Assembly: GCA_001466705.2 (NCBI GenBank)
Contig: LATX02000133.1
Span: 372,001-436,000 of the forward strand
DNA: 64,000 nucleotides
DNA from: Moniliophthora roreri
Lineage: Eukaryota; Basidiomycota; Agaricomycetes; Agaricales; Marasmiaceae
Direction: 5' to 3'
Made by a program: the position numbers and the translations under genes. The notes under the pieces were generated by a model. That model saw nothing but the letters and a program-made list of their open reading frames with translations, was not told the origin of the DNA and ran no database searches. Shown here in pieces: positions 25,534-37,643 of this stretch. How positions within the stretch are numbered: the first letter of the stretch is position 1; the number at the start of each line of letters is the position of its first letter.

Positions 25534-25569
25534 AGAGTCGACTGGGAGGGTAGAGTCGACTGAGAGGGT
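25534..25569. repeat. Two tandem 18-bp repeats upstream of the secreted protein gene
   Basis: agagtcgactgggagggt followed by the same unit with one change (g to a). A partial third copy (gcgactgggaaggt) lies at 25507-25520. They sit about 60-95 bp upstream of the TATA box, where activator sites would be expected. Confidence 0.6.
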
Positions 25570-27928
25570 ATAGAGACGACCATACGATCAGGAACCACGT
25601 GTATACGATGGACCTATCACTTCAGCCGAAACTAAATGTTTCGTAGGGTGCTGCCGCGCTAGGAACGCGTTCAATGTTATGAATTTTCAACAGTGCGGAG
25701 CTCGGGAGGACCTAAAAGAGCCTAAAGGACGCACCGTTTCAATGCACAAATACACGAAACGCGATTTATTCTGGCATCATGACCCTAGTCCATAAGGTAA
25801 GTGATTTTGCGCCATAGCAGAATCTAACCCGAGCGGTACCGTTGCCGAGAAGTTCAAGGTCAAAATAACGATATTGTGCCGTGTTCCCTACTCCAAGTAC
25901 TCAAAAGCTAATAAACGCGGTCGCTTGAGTATTGTATTTGTAGCGTTCGATCAGAGGCTCCGGGAGGATCTGGGGCTCTTGGTGTCTATGCTTAACGTAT
26001 CATTGGATGTATTCAGGGCACTCTAAAATACATATTTGATTCTACTAAGAAAATATGCGAGTGTATGAGGGTATCGAATGGTAAAGAAGTTGGATGTAGG
26101 GATGAATTGGGATGAATGATATCAAAATGATATTCGTCCGGCCAGCACTATAAACTGAGTCGTGTTTCTAGTTAGTTCTAACGGCCGCATAGCGTGTTCG
26201 TGAGTTATAATGATGAATTGACTGGGGGAAAGGTCGATTCAGTCGACAACTTGACGATTCCGATTGAATAAACTTCTGTGATAAAGAATTGGGAGAAATT
26301 TCTCTGGATTCCGAGAAAGGGCGAGAAGCTCTTGAGCCCTTGGGAAGGTTACCTGTATATGGTCAAGTTAGAGAAAAGACAGAAAAGAAGCAGGGCACGC
26401 ACCTTAGCGGCTTGTGACACTTGAACCAAGAGTCCTAGAACCTCTCGGAACCTCCGATACAGGCCACAGTATCCCAGGGACTCAAATCGACGTCTTAGAA
26501 GAGAGGTATAAGTCAGTTTTGAGAAAGGGGACACGGCACAAAATTGTTATTTTGACCTTGAACTGTAGAGCGGGCAAATGAACGGCAAATAGAAAACCAT
26601 TCACTCAATTGCACTCAAATACACTACATACGACTATATTACGTTCTTATACGGCGCTTGGTTCCAATAGATTTCGTTGCCTGCACAACCATTTACCCAG
26701 TCAGCTACCCGCGGCTTGCTCGCACTCGATTCCGCTCAACACACTATCCAGATTCTACACCCCCTCGTTCTCCAAGTCACCGCCTCTCCATAATGCGGCT
26801 GGCCGGGTAAACAAAGAGTTTTGTGTCCAATGGATATGAGATTCATCATAGCGCAGGATATGTTGCACATACCATAATGGAGAAACCAGAAGTAATCCTT
26901 GTGGAAGGAATCTGCAAGGACTCGTTAGCGACGCGCGTTGTAGTTCCTTGTGCGTACGTCTCTGACGAAAGGCAACACTAGATCTGTTCTGCAGGTAGTA
27001 GTGTCAGTCAATCCGTGGACAGAAGTCACGACCTGTAAAACATACTGGTTGTATGGATGCGATTCTAGCTGAGGGTGTCTCACTGTTCGTGATGACTTGT
27101 GATTTAGAATCAGCGGAATACATAACCTGCATATCGACAATCTCATCGGAAACGACGTGCATGTAAGATTGGAGCAGATTCACCAAGAATTCCCGCCCCC
27201 TTTTGGCATCTCAAGCTGACAATCCCTCTACCCAACCCAGAACGCGACCTAACGAACTCTCTGAGCTAACGCCTGGGGATCTTGGAGGACATTGCATGGC
27301 AGGCAACAAGGTGATGGTGGTGGTGGTCAGAAACAAAGAGGCGAACGTCGAAAGCGGTTTGGTTATGTGACCTGGTTTCCTCGGAGGCTGTCGGTGTCGG
27401 CTTGGTGTAGAGACTTTCTTTCGCGCTAGAACTTGGAACCAAAAGTATGAAGAAAACAAAGAGAGGCCTTCTGAAGGGAAGAGAACCGAAAAGAAGTATG
27501 GGAAAAGGCAGGAATTTGAATTGAGCAGCTCAAGCGACTCGATTCCACGAGGCGCGCTCGTTTTCGGCCTTCTACTAGAGCGACTTTTTTCTGGAGCTGG
27601 TCACTGAAGTATGGAGGCAACTCCTAGGCAACGCCTAAACAACCTTGTGAGCAAGATCTCTTCTGCGACATAGAAAGCTTTGAAGACAACGACCGGTGTG
27701 AGTTTAGACCGAGTTTAGACTCTGATAGACCTTGGACCTTGCTGAGCTTGTTATAACGACGACTTGGAGGATGTCTTGTTCAATGACAAGAGGATCTGGA
27801 GAGTATGGTGAGAGTATGATGGGAATATGATAAGAGTATTGTGGAAGAGTATCATGATGTGATTGATTTCGTTTCCGGCTATTTTATGAAGCTTGGCCAC
27901 TGCTTGGCCCTTGACAACGACCTCCACG
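25570..27928. other. Long intergenic region, no gene seen
   Basis: About 2.3 kb without an open frame that has a domain, a signal peptide or a consistent splice chain. The last 150 bp (about 27785-27860) contain several imperfect gagtat-type units, just before the Sel1 gene. Confidence 0.45.
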
Positions 27929-29671
27929 ATGAGCTCCACAACGGCTCCTTCGTCGTACAGTACGCCCTCATCACCGCTGGACACGTTGGTGAGGCGAACT
28001 TCTTCAAAGCGCATCAACCTCCAAACAACTACCACATCGCCACCCAGAGCCGCACAATTGGCAGCGCCTCCTCCATCTCCACTCCTTCACAATCGTTTCT
28101 CAGTCAGCACTCATGGCGAAGGCGACACTTCATACGACACTTCATACAGGGACTCGAATATCTCTTATGCATACCGAGGAGTTATAGGCGATGATGAAAG
28201 TTTTTATTCAACAGATACAGGTGCTGCGTTAAGGGACTCATGGCAGACTCAAAACACCATGATGGTAACGACGCCCACTGTCGTCGTCACTTCCCCCATG
28301 CAGACAGAAGCACAGACTCCTTTACCTACTACCCCCAATTTCTCTCGTCCGATACCCATGAGACCTAGTGCTGTGCCCGTCTTGATGCCAGCAGAGAAAG
28401 AGAAGAGGCAGGTTTTGGAAAGGAATGCAGGGAGGAGACAGCCTTCGAGTACGTTGGGACCAGGACCAGCTACGCCCATGAGTCTACGTCCAGGATCACC
28501 CACGAATTTGAATTCGCCACGCTCGATATCACCTGGTGATTATTTTACGCCACAATCACCCGCACCGCAACAGCCCTCAATGGTGGGCGCAGGCGCAGGC
28601 AGACACAGCCCGACGCCGCAGGGCCAGGCAGTATATCAACCTTATCCATCTCCTACATCTCCAAATTCATCAATGTATCAGCAGCCACAACAGTATTATC
28701 GTGCTCATTCCTCGTCACCGTCACCAACCCCTGACTATCAACACCAACCTCAAACTCTCCATACTCCACATTCCCAGATGCAACCAACACCACCAACCTC
28801 CCTAAAGCGCGAACCAACCACAAGTCGCGTCGCTCTCCCTCGTCGTCCGCCTTCTTTACGCCCCGACTCCCCTGTCTCAGTCTACTCCAACACATACTCT
28901 TTCTACCAGCTCAATAGCGCATCACCGTCTACCGCTTCCTTTGGTTCCAAACTGGCTCCCCCTTCCTCTTCACGCTCATCTCCCCAGTCTACTCCGCCTC
29001 AAACACCAGGCTTCGAGTTGCCACCAGATCAAGACCCCTTGCACCACCTATCTCTCGGCATCGCACTACACGAATCCAATCAACTCACACTTTCTGCGAA
29101 TCATTTTCATCAAGCAGCTACTCTAAACGGTGGATGTGGCGTTGGCATGCTCATGTGGGGTCTTACACTGCGACACGGCTGGGGCGTACCGAAAGATGAG
29201 AAAAAGGGGTTTGGGTGGCTGAGGAAGGCTGCGGAAGGGGCTGTTCGGGATCTCGAAGCTGCGAGATTGGCTACCTCGTCCTCGAATAGGGATACCATCG
29301 TATCCTTTTCAAACGAAAAATCCGCTGAAGGGGACAAGGAAGGCGTAGTCAAAGAACTTGTTTTGGCGATATACGAAGTCGGTCAATGTTACTTTCATGG
29401 ATGGGGTGTAAGCAAGGATATGAAGACTGCCGTTTCGTATTACCGCGTGGCGGCGAGATTGGGAGATCCGGATGCTCAGAATGATTTGGGATTTTGTTTG
29501 GCTAATGGGAAGGTAAGCATGAAGTAACCTTTACCTTGTGCAGGCACTAATGCGTTTTGGTAGGGATGTAAGAAGGATAGGAAAGAAGCGGCGAGGTGGT
29601 ATAGAGAGGCGGTCAGGCAGGGTCAGAGTGATGTCGGGTTGGCGTGGATTTACAAGGAAAAGTTTCAGTAG
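27929..29671 (+). CDS. Sel1-repeat (TPR-like) protein with a long disordered N-terminal half
   Basis: Two exons (27929-29512, 29564-29671) give 563 residues. Residues 1 to about 360 are Ser/Pro/Thr/Gln-rich and disordered. Sel1-like repeats follow: LGIALHESNQLTLSANHFHQ, AAT...GMLMWGLTLRHGWGVPKDEK, QCYFHGWGVSKDMKTAVSYY, then LGFCLANGKGCKKDRKEAAR. The architecture resembles fungal Sel1 scaffold proteins such as the Dsf2/Skt5 group, which bind regulators of septation or wall synthesis; that parallel is inference. The start is the first ATG in frame. Codon choice and frame are clean throughout. Confidence 0.8.
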
Positions 29672-31390
29672 GCGGCGAGGGTGGCGAGGAAGGTGGAGAC
29701 CGAGACGCGAGAAGTTGGAGACCGAGTAATAGGGCACGACTGATGTGACGCGACGGTGTCGTTCTTGATATTGGGTTCGAGGATTTACGATTTAGAAGCG
29801 GGCTGCGTTGAGGAATGGAGACGAGTGGCCAGATGTGCCTTCGGGACGGGCAGAAGCCATTAAAATTTGGACGGACGGTTCGGATTACCGTGATCTGCAC
29901 TTTTTACACATATGTAGATACTCACCCACTCATTCATTCACTCATTCACTCATTGTCATTATTCTTCTCTTTTCTTGCTTCAGAGGTGACAAAGAACATT
30001 TACAGGATGGTTTGAAGCGGTTGGAGTGCTGCTGCATTTTGAATTTCAGGCATAATATTCTAGATGTTCACCATTCAGTTAAAGATGCAGGATGGTCGTA
30101 CAAACATGGCTATTTCTACTGCACAATGGGCCATACAACAAATCAAGTCTATGAATTCAAGAAACTTCTACACATACTGAAGGACATGTCAGTCAGCGAT
30201 CGGAGTAGTCTCCAGGCTTTGGTTTTGATGCTATCCAATATAGGTCGAGATAACATCGAGGAGACCAGTGAAAGCACACAACCACCGTCGCGGGAGATCT
30301 TCATAGCGCTTTTAGTCAGATAATCTTCGTCTATCGTTTCCATTGACCACTCTTCCCGTATCCGAGCATTGAAACGGGGATGTTGGATATGAGCGTTCAA
30401 TTACAGCTGGGAAAGAGAGCGGCCTGTGTGACATGAAGAATGTTCGCTGTGAGTGGGTGTATAGACAAGTAAAAGAAAAGAATGTATCTCTAAATAAAGA
30501 CCAACCCACGCAATACAGAGCCAAGGTATTACGCTCCTAGGAACTAGGCCTGAGAAGATGACTACTTGTTGAGATACCCTTTCGTCTAATTGCGAGAGGG
30601 TGCCAACGAAATGACGACAGCGCTGTTTGGTCCAGGAAATGGGTCGGAGCCTCGGAAGAAGCAGCACGCGCAGCTCTCGAAAGCATCGCTACACCTGCAT
30701 TTCTCAACAACTCATTCATCTTAGCATTTCTTCAAAAAAATGCACTATGAAAGAGAGGCTTCATAACGGATTCCTTGAAATACCTTGCCAGTACACCTGA
30801 CGAGGGAAATGGCGTCGGATGTGAGAAAAGCGTCGGTGCGGAGAACCTAGTTTTCGAGTGAGTGCAGGTTAACCGCTGGAAGAGAGTGAGCTATGTGGGG
30901 GGCGCGGAACGAAAGAGGAAGTTTTTTGGTCGCTCGAGTGGGTTGGCGTTGTGCCTTCCATTTTCCAGATGGGATCGTCAGGTTTAACACCTATGCCAGA
31001 TAAAGAAAAGATGCTGGTTACAGAAAGCATAGAAGACTTCAATACGGATGAATGTGGTGAATTGGGTGAGACACTTAATGGTGGTTCCCCGCGCATCATT
31101 GTTGTTGTGGTCAATGAGTACTGGCATAGAGCCGAAGAGGGCCTGCTAAGGTTCAGCTCACTGTGCAAGTACAAAACGTATAAAGACTGAGGATAAGAGG
31201 GAGAGCGCAACCCCCCTCTAACATATTTGGACACGGAGCATCCTTCTCATTTCGTAGCAAGCTATACGTCTCTCCTTTATGCGTCACTATCTTCGTCACT
31301 GCTCACAATGAATGGGTGATGAATCGTCACAGGACGTGCCGCTTGCCATAGCAGAGAAAATTGCATGTTGCCTCGCAGTAATGCCCTCCA
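29672..31390. other. Intergenic region with duplication relics
   Basis: Contains a CATT-type microsatellite (about 29923-29955) and an F-box N-terminal relic at 30000-30053. A stretch near 30183-30235 resembles 34613-34665 (both read gacaNgtcagtcag...gtcNccaggctt). No intact gene. Much of it looks like the decayed flank of the F-box duplication. Confidence 0.45.
30000..30053 (-). pseudogene. N-terminal relic of an F-box paralogue
   Basis: Minus strand reads MPEIQNAAALQPLQTIL then stop. This matches MPEIQRTATLQSLRTVL, the start of the dead F-box copy at 33052, at most positions. Nothing of the rest of the gene follows. Confidence 0.65.
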
Positions 31391-33052
31391 TCATGCTTCA
31401 AGGTTTTCATCACCAAATGGAAACTCATACTCGTCGTAAGGTGCCACCGAACCTCTTGAATCAAAGTCGGAGAATGTCATCCGGAGCGTCGTCAGAATGG
31501 TCCCATTTTCGACTTCTTTAGCTCGAGATTCGGCCATTTGAACCAGCTGTTGACTCACTTCAGAGGGCACTCCGGTCTCAGCTTCGCCAAATTTGCGACG
31601 TACGATTTCCTGGATAGAGACGTGGGCCAACTTGGGACACAGTGAATTGCCCGAGACGATGTGAGGCCTGAAAGCAAGTCGAATATAAATTCTGATTTGT
31701 CGAGGTCCCAATATACGCAAATTCCCAAGCTGGTCGGTTTGGGCGAAAGCCGGAAAACCTCTTCTAATCCTCGATACGATACGGAACACATGGGTACATG
31801 CAAGTCCAGGCCTCTGAGCGAGGCTCTGGACCTGTCGAGCATCTCAGCCAATTTCCAAATATCGGACCAATGCAGTGATCGATCATTGGTAGCAAGGTAA
31901 GCGCCGATATGGAGGGTATCGAGTGAGGGCGAGGCAAATAAATTGGCTAAGGATCTGAGGGATGCGTGTCCCAGACGAAGATTTCGGAGAGTCGATGAAA
32001 TGACAGGCTGACTCGAGATTGTGGATAGATTTTGGCAATCCATGGAGACCAGGCTTGGACATTCGCGGAGTATCATGAAGATATCCGACCGATTACTTTG
32101 ATGGAAAGATCTGGACGTGATTTGGCGGAATGGAACAATTGTCGGAGGCAGAGAGGGCAAAACCATCGGGGGAAAGGTTACATGCGTTAGCTTGGTCGCG
32201 TTCTGAACAAGATTCCAAAACTAGTTCGTCTGGAAAGGCATGCACCGCTCAATCCGGATACTCTCCAATGAGTCCAATGAAACACGAGATTTCAGTGCTG
32301 GGGGAATAAATCTGAGTGTATTCGTATCCTGAATAAGCAGGGAAAGTTCTCTGCAACGGTGTGGCGCTTTCAGTAGATTTCGTAGGACATAACTGCCATC
32401 TTGACCAAAAGAATCCTCCAAAATAAATGTTGATACGATATCTCGGGATCGGAGGCCCTGAATACGGATATTAAGAAGCTGCTCTCCTGAGTTTCGAAGG
32501 TATAACTTCAGCAAACGCTTTCTACCCCTGCTAGATTGACCGACATCAACGGAGATAGACGACCAAAGTAGAGCATGGCTGAGAACAACGGCTCTCTAAT
32601 GTGAGGAGACTTGGAAGAGTGTGAGTGTTGGTGCCAAATCTGTGATGGATTGCGAGTCGGAGGTGTCTGAGATATCGAGCGTGAACGGCCGAGATAAACA
32701 GAGATCTTCGAATATGAAGTGAAAGGCCTCCATTGGAATGTGACGCAAACTCGACGACCAATTTCGACGTTCCTTGACCCTTTTCTGCAGCGCTGCCTTC
32801 TCCCTTTTCGAGTTTGGATACAATCTGATACAGACGTGCTATTTCTGCCTCGTAACGTTCCAGCTCGCGTTCCTCAGCTTTCATGATATTCATCATCTGG
32901 GCACGTTCCAGAGTAGTGGGAGCATTGGGCGAACGCAAGGATTCTGCATCAATGGGTGGGTGTAATGTGTTGGAAATGAATTCGTGGTTGCACCTGTCGC
33001 ATAAGACGGTTCGAAGCGATTGGAGTGTTGCTGTACGTTGGATTTCAGGCAT
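31391..33052 (-). pseudogene. F-box/leucine-rich paralogue, inactivated
   Basis: Colinear with the intact paralogue at 34900-36693: MPEIQRTATLQSLRTVLCDRC, the coiled coil with ERAQMMNIMKAEEREL, then the F-box part and the leucine-rich repeats. It is broken by a frameshift near 32810 (KLEKG... to KREKAALQKRVKERR), by a TAG at about 32596-32598 where the family has Trp (SSHWR), by a TAG at about 32221 (after PFQTN) and by a further shift near 31680-31790. The last part (GVPSEVSQQLVQMAESR...) remains open to 31391. Several independent lesions make this a clear pseudogene. Confidence 0.85.
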
Positions 33053-33237
33053 ACCCTAGACATGTCCTAGTCAATAAACATGTACCGAGCCGAAAGTATT
33101 GAACATGGACATACTCGGGATACACGATGATGGAGGTCACGGAAAGGAAGCCTGGACTACGATGTTCTCAGACTCCTCCGAATCGGAACTGTCGCCGTGT
33201 GCTTGCCCTACTCTGTGAGACCGCGGCTGTATTTTAC

Positions 33238-33460
33238 ACAACAAAGACTTTTAATGAACGACTGCTTGGGTACTAGGTAATAACAATACGTTGTGTTGAC
33301 TTCGTGATATCCAACACCGCATCCGCCTTAGCGCTTTCCCATTCACTCATCCATCCTGGGACTCGTCGAAAAGTGCTCTTCCTCCAACTCGATCTCCCCA
33401 CACACTAGAACCGATACCTCGTGGTCCAAGCTTCGACCATTCCTGCCGACGTGTGATGAA
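33238..33460 (-). pseudogene. Degenerate fragment of the DOT1 3' region
   Basis: Two blocks match the DOT1 locus at 37.3-38.2 kb. Block 33238-33313 matches about 37325-37411 (both contain aactaggtaataac or near, then ttgtgttga...tatcca). Block 33314-33450 matches about 38047-38200 inside the coding exon (cttcctccaactcgat, then tccaagcttcgaccat). About 630 bp between them is missing in this copy. Confidence 0.75.
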
Positions 33461-33737
33461 CTGGGTAGAGGCCACATACCACGAAAAGATAAACGGACAT
33501 TCAAAGACTGAAACATGTATTGTCCAAGAAACTGAATTTGCGCGCCATGAGTGTCATTCTACCAGCAGAGTAGAACACGGGGAACACACCGCAACTTCAC
33601 CAAGGAAGCACTGTGCCTCTGCCGTCCAAGAAAGTTCACAAAGTTTCGTATCATGTCCAAGCGCTGTGTTACATTAGCGCGAAAATGCACCAGGTAGGGA
33701 CACTATGACTCCAAGAAATGGTCATCAATGCGTTGCT

Positions 33738-34598
33738 TCACCGAGTAACAGGACCCTTTCGTTTCATTTTGGGAGGCAAGGCGTAATGTGTAGATATTGA
33801 CGTAGGAGAAGTGGAAGGTGCCGTTTCATTGGGACTAGGGCATGCAGATGCAGGGAAAATGGCGTCGCGACTCGTATCACTGGACAGTGGTGGAAGCTCT
33901 GATGAGAATGTGAGGTCCTCGTCAGGTGCAATATCCGAGTGACTCTGAGATTCCGACATGGATGCTGATTCCGAGTGATCAAGATTCGGTTTGGAATGTT
34001 TTCGAAATGTGATGCGAGACGGTAGACGTTTGAAATCGATCATGGGTAGATTCGGAGGGGTCTCTAAAACGCGCTCCTCTGGTGTTTTGCCCTGGCTCTG
34101 CGGCTGAGGTTCCTGGAGGTCAGGCTTTTCTACCAGCCACCATGGCATCCTCCATCGAGATTTTTGAGCTTCCTCTTTGCTGGCTTCACCCATTATTCGC
34201 CAACAAGTTTTCCATCCCTCCATCTCGTCGGTTTTATTAGTCTTCTCATCTGGCAAAGGTTTGGGTTTCTTCGGACCCTTGACGATTTTTCTCGAGGAAA
34301 AGAACGATGAGTCGACTCGCAGTTTACTTGATACAGATGGTTGGTTGAGTCGATGGGATGCAGTGTGTACTTTTTTGTGATGATTTCGAGTATGAGCTAG
34401 AGGTGAGGAATGACGTTGCATTGGCCTGGAGGAGTCCGGAGCCCCAGAAAAGAACGAAGAGTTGGCTCGCAGTGTGTTTGATATAGATGGCTGGTTGGGT
34501 CTGTGAGACGTGGTATGTACCCTTTTGCAATGATTTCGAGTTTGAGCTGGAGGAGAGGAATGAGGCTGCATCGACCTAGAAAGGTCAGCGTGAGCCAT
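33738..34598 (-). CDS. Lineage-specific Ser/Pro-rich protein with an internal duplication
   Basis: 286 residues from the ATG at 34598; no known domain. Residues 5 to about 90 are two copies of a 44-residue unit: SRSMQPHSSPPAQTRNHCKR...NQPSISNTLRANSSFFS and SRPMQRHSSPLAHTRNHHKK...NQPSVSSKLRVDSSFFS. A basic/Trp-containing middle part and a Ser/Pro-rich tail ending in KMKRKGP follow. Likely disordered. It lies between the two F-box copies in the same orientation. Whether it is expressed cannot be told from sequence. Confidence 0.5.
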   Translation of the reverse strand: MAHADLSRSMQPHSSPPAQTRNHCKRVHTTSHRPNQPSISNTLRANSSFFSGAPDSSRPMQRHSSPLAHTRNHHKKVHTASHRLNQPSVSSKLRVDSSFFSSRKIVKGPKKPKPLPDEKTNKTDEMEGWKTCWRIMGEASKEEAQKSRWRMPWWLVEKPDLQEPQPQSQGKTPEERVLETPPNLPMIDFKRLPSRITFRKHSKPNLDHSESASMSESQSHSDIAPDEDLTFSSELPPLSSDTSRDAIFPASACPSPNETAPSTSPTSISTHYALPPKMKRKGPVTR

Positions 34599-34899
34599 GA
34601 TGGCGCCGAAGGACAAGTCAGTCAGTGATCAAAGTCACAATGGTCCCCAGGCTTCAATGGTTTTCATTCTCATTATTACTATCACTGTTACCAAGAAATG
34701 ATCAACTATGTAGTGTGCTAATGTACAGAAAATAGTGCATGAGACATACATCGAGAACAAATAAATATTGCAAGATGGATGACCGCGTTCTGCTTCCTCG
34801 ACTTTGATTGATGGTCACCGTTTAGGACTCTCAACTCTTTGAGCGCTATCCTCGTCACTGCCTTCCCCCATCCTCGTCATTGTCACCCGCATCCTTATC

Positions 34900-36693
34900 T
34901 CAGCCTTCCATATCGCTAGAACAAGAATCGCTATCGGATTCGGAGCCGTCTTCATACCATGGTTCTGGTGATGGTATTGGACCGCGATTGATCCACGAGA
35001 TACTTAGTTGTATCCCATCTTTCCACAGCTTCTGAGCTCTATCATGGACATCTTGCTCCAGTTTGACAGGGTCAGAGGCTTTGTCTAACTCTCTGCAGAT
35101 CAGTTCCGTGGAAAAGGATATATCGACGTGCTTCAAAGCCATAGCTTGAGCCCTGTTTTCCGCCATTCGAATGATAACTTCCAACGCTTGCAACGAAACT
35201 TCAGTGTCCGACTGCAATACTTCGTGAAGACGAAGGTGAGTCAATTGGGGGACAATGGGCAGCTGATTATCGTGATCCCGAGGCGCAGAAAATCGCGACA
35301 AAAATTCAAGAATGAAACCGTTTGGAGTCGTTTGTTCGTCACAACTGACGAAAATCTCTAGAGACGTCAAGCGCCAGCACGCCTGTAATATAGTATCCAA
35401 ACCACCAAGTGTGAGATACCAGTCTTGGCAATCCAGGGATAACCTCTTCATCGGGGCGTCGGACCGCTCGAGCATATTCGCCAGTGATTCCTCCCCACCC
35501 CAATGTCCATTCCCATAGACATCAGGATGGTACATGGAACGATATAAGGGACAGAGTTCGATGACGGTGAGAGATGGTAAAATTATAGAGGAGAAGAATG
35601 TATCGAGCTCGGGTAAGGGAATGCCAAAGATGGAGAGCTCTCGGAGGCACGGCGCCATGACAGGGACGTTAACTAATGGAATGGCGTTGTCGGTGAGAGA
35701 GGTCCAAAGTAAGGATAGAAGGTGTGGGCAGGACTCGAGGAGCAACAAAATGTTGCATATATCAGCCATGTCGACTTCCACTGAAGTTAGCTGGTGATAT
35801 GGGAGAACGCCAGCGTTGATGAGTAATTCGGAATCGAGGGAAATCTTTCGAAGCCGAGTTGCTTGAGAAAGATGCTCCCATAACGGCGAGATCGACTCGG
35901 ACGTCGACGCAAGAACTTTCCAGAATGTACACCTGAACAAGGTGAGCGCCTGCAGTTGGGAGAACGATATTTTGCCTTCCATTCGATGAAGAGCGGCAGA
36001 CAGGATTGCATCATCAATGTCGAAGGTTACCTCACTGCAGCGTGAAAGTGTTTTCAACAACATTCGCAGCGTAGAATACCCGTCCCGACCGAGGTATGTT
36101 TTCAAACTGCTCTCCTCTGAATCAAAACCGGGTTTGGCTAGGATTCTGATTCGAAGAGGGTGTTCGCTGGCATTTCGAAGGTAGAGCTGGATTAGACATT
36201 TCGACCCTCGGGTAAGTTGGTAAACATCCACCTCGAGAGACGACCACAGCCGAGGAAACGCGTTGACAATGCTTCTCCAGTATGAAGAGACTCGTAAAAA
36301 GTCAAATGCCGATGCCATTTGACACTTGGCGGACTGTTCCGAGGTGAAGGAGGCCGTATCACAGGCCAATTCGAAGATATAACGCCAAATTTCTGACGGA
36401 ATGCGACGGACAGCTGAAGTCCATTGCCTTCTTTCCTGAATACACTGCTTCAAGAAAGTCGCCTCCGACTCTAGTTTCTGTACCGTCTCTCGAAGACGTG
36501 CCAGCTCCCGCTCGTAGCGCTGAACTTCATGTTCTTCGTCTCGAATGAATGAGATGGTCTGTGCGAGTTCCAGGTCTGTGGGTATAGTACGAGATCGAAG
36601 ACAACTCGCTGAGAGGCGTGGGTGGCAAATCGTGGAAACAAATTCCTTATTGCAATCGTTGCAAATGGTGGTACGAAATGTTACGGTGGGCAT
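34900..36693 (-). CDS. F-box/leucine-rich protein, intact paralogue
   Basis: Single-exon frame of 597 residues. The order equals the plus-strand member at 14837: Cys motif near the N terminus (CNDCNKEFVSTICHP), a coiled coil over residues 45-85 (ELAQTISFIRDEEHEVQRYE), an F-box-like segment at about 95-140 (RRIPSEIWRYIFELAC), then irregular leucine-rich repeats and a short acidic tail (ESDSDSCSSDMEG). Probably an SCF substrate adaptor; targets unknown. It neighbours DOT1 in the same order in which the dead copy neighbours a DOT1 fragment. Confidence 0.8.
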   Translation of the reverse strand: MPTVTFRTTICNDCNKEFVSTICHPRLSASCLRSRTIPTDLELAQTISFIRDEEHEVQRYERELARLRETVQKLESEATFLKQCIQERRQWTSAVRRIPSEIWRYIFELACDTASFTSEQSAKCQMASAFDFLRVSSYWRSIVNAFPRLWSSLEVDVYQLTRGSKCLIQLYLRNASEHPLRIRILAKPGFDSEESSLKTYLGRDGYSTLRMLLKTLSRCSEVTFDIDDAILSAALHRMEGKISFSQLQALTLFRCTFWKVLASTSESISPLWEHLSQATRLRKISLDSELLINAGVLPYHQLTSVEVDMADICNILLLLESCPHLLSLLWTSLTDNAIPLVNVPVMAPCLRELSIFGIPLPELDTFFSSIILPSLTVIELCPLYRSMYHPDVYGNGHWGGEESLANMLERSDAPMKRLSLDCQDWYLTLGGLDTILQACWRLTSLEIFVSCDEQTTPNGFILEFLSRFSAPRDHDNQLPIVPQLTHLRLHEVLQSDTEVSLQALEVIIRMAENRAQAMALKHVDISFSTELICRELDKASDPVKLEQDVHDRAQKLWKDGIQLSISWINRGPIPSPEPWYEDGSESDSDSCSSDMEG

Positions 36694-37643
36694 AGCACTA
36701 GACCTGGAATATCATGACTTTTAATTTTCAAAAGGTTAGAGGACGTATACCATACGACGTACCGCTGGTTTACGGCCAAGTGATGAGGAGATTGGTAGCT
36801 ACAGCTGGGCCATCAACATCCATTATAAAGAGAGAGAGTAAGTTCAAGTTTCCCATCGCTAAGGATAGAAGCCGACAATGAGTATCAAATAAATATGGCT
36901 TTATCGGGAACATCCTTTGAGGGACGTATGTAAGAGGGGGGCCCCACAATGTCCTATGGTGTCCAGGAAAGGAAACAGCTCCTCAGCCGATATCTAAGTT
37001 TAGCGACCTCCTACTTGAAGGCTGTGAGGATGTTGAGATTGAGGGTACAAAGACGACTCGCGCAGTCAAGGTGAGATTCAGAGGCGAGAATCTGGCGCCG
37101 GTTTTGTCGTTCTCCAAGCAGTTCAGTGTGCGCTTTTGGAACCCGTCAACGCCTGCATATTCCACATCTCTGAACCCGGCGATAGTGAGGCTGTTGTATG
37201 GCCAACGAGGTACCAGGTAGGGAGGAAGATGCCGGAAGATGATGATCAATGTTATGAAGGCGCAAGTTGAAAGACCTCAGCTAAGAAGGCTATTTTTCTC
37301 CCACATCTTGCGCCACGCTGGCTGGTTTTTATACAACAAACCAAGACTTCGATTAACGACTACTTGATAACTAGGTAATAACGATACATTGTGTTGAGTT
37401 CATGGTATCCAGGTATGTATGGAAGGGGGAAAAAAAAGGAAAGAAAGGAAAAACGAGAGAAAACAAGCAAGAGAGTAAGAAAAAATAGTATATACTATGA
37501 AGAATTAGCAATGTGATGCGAGAAAAGGAAAGAATATGTATGCACAGGAACGTCAAAGTTAAGGTCACCATGCAAAAGCCATCCACCTTGATAGGATGGC
37601 CCCATCCGCTCCGCCATTTCCGACAGGAAAACCTCAAGCCGGA
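36694..37643. other. Intergenic region between F-box gene and DOT1
   Basis: No gene. The part at 37325-37411 is repeated at 33238-33313. A purine-rich run of G/A lies at about 37425-37480. Confidence 0.5.
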
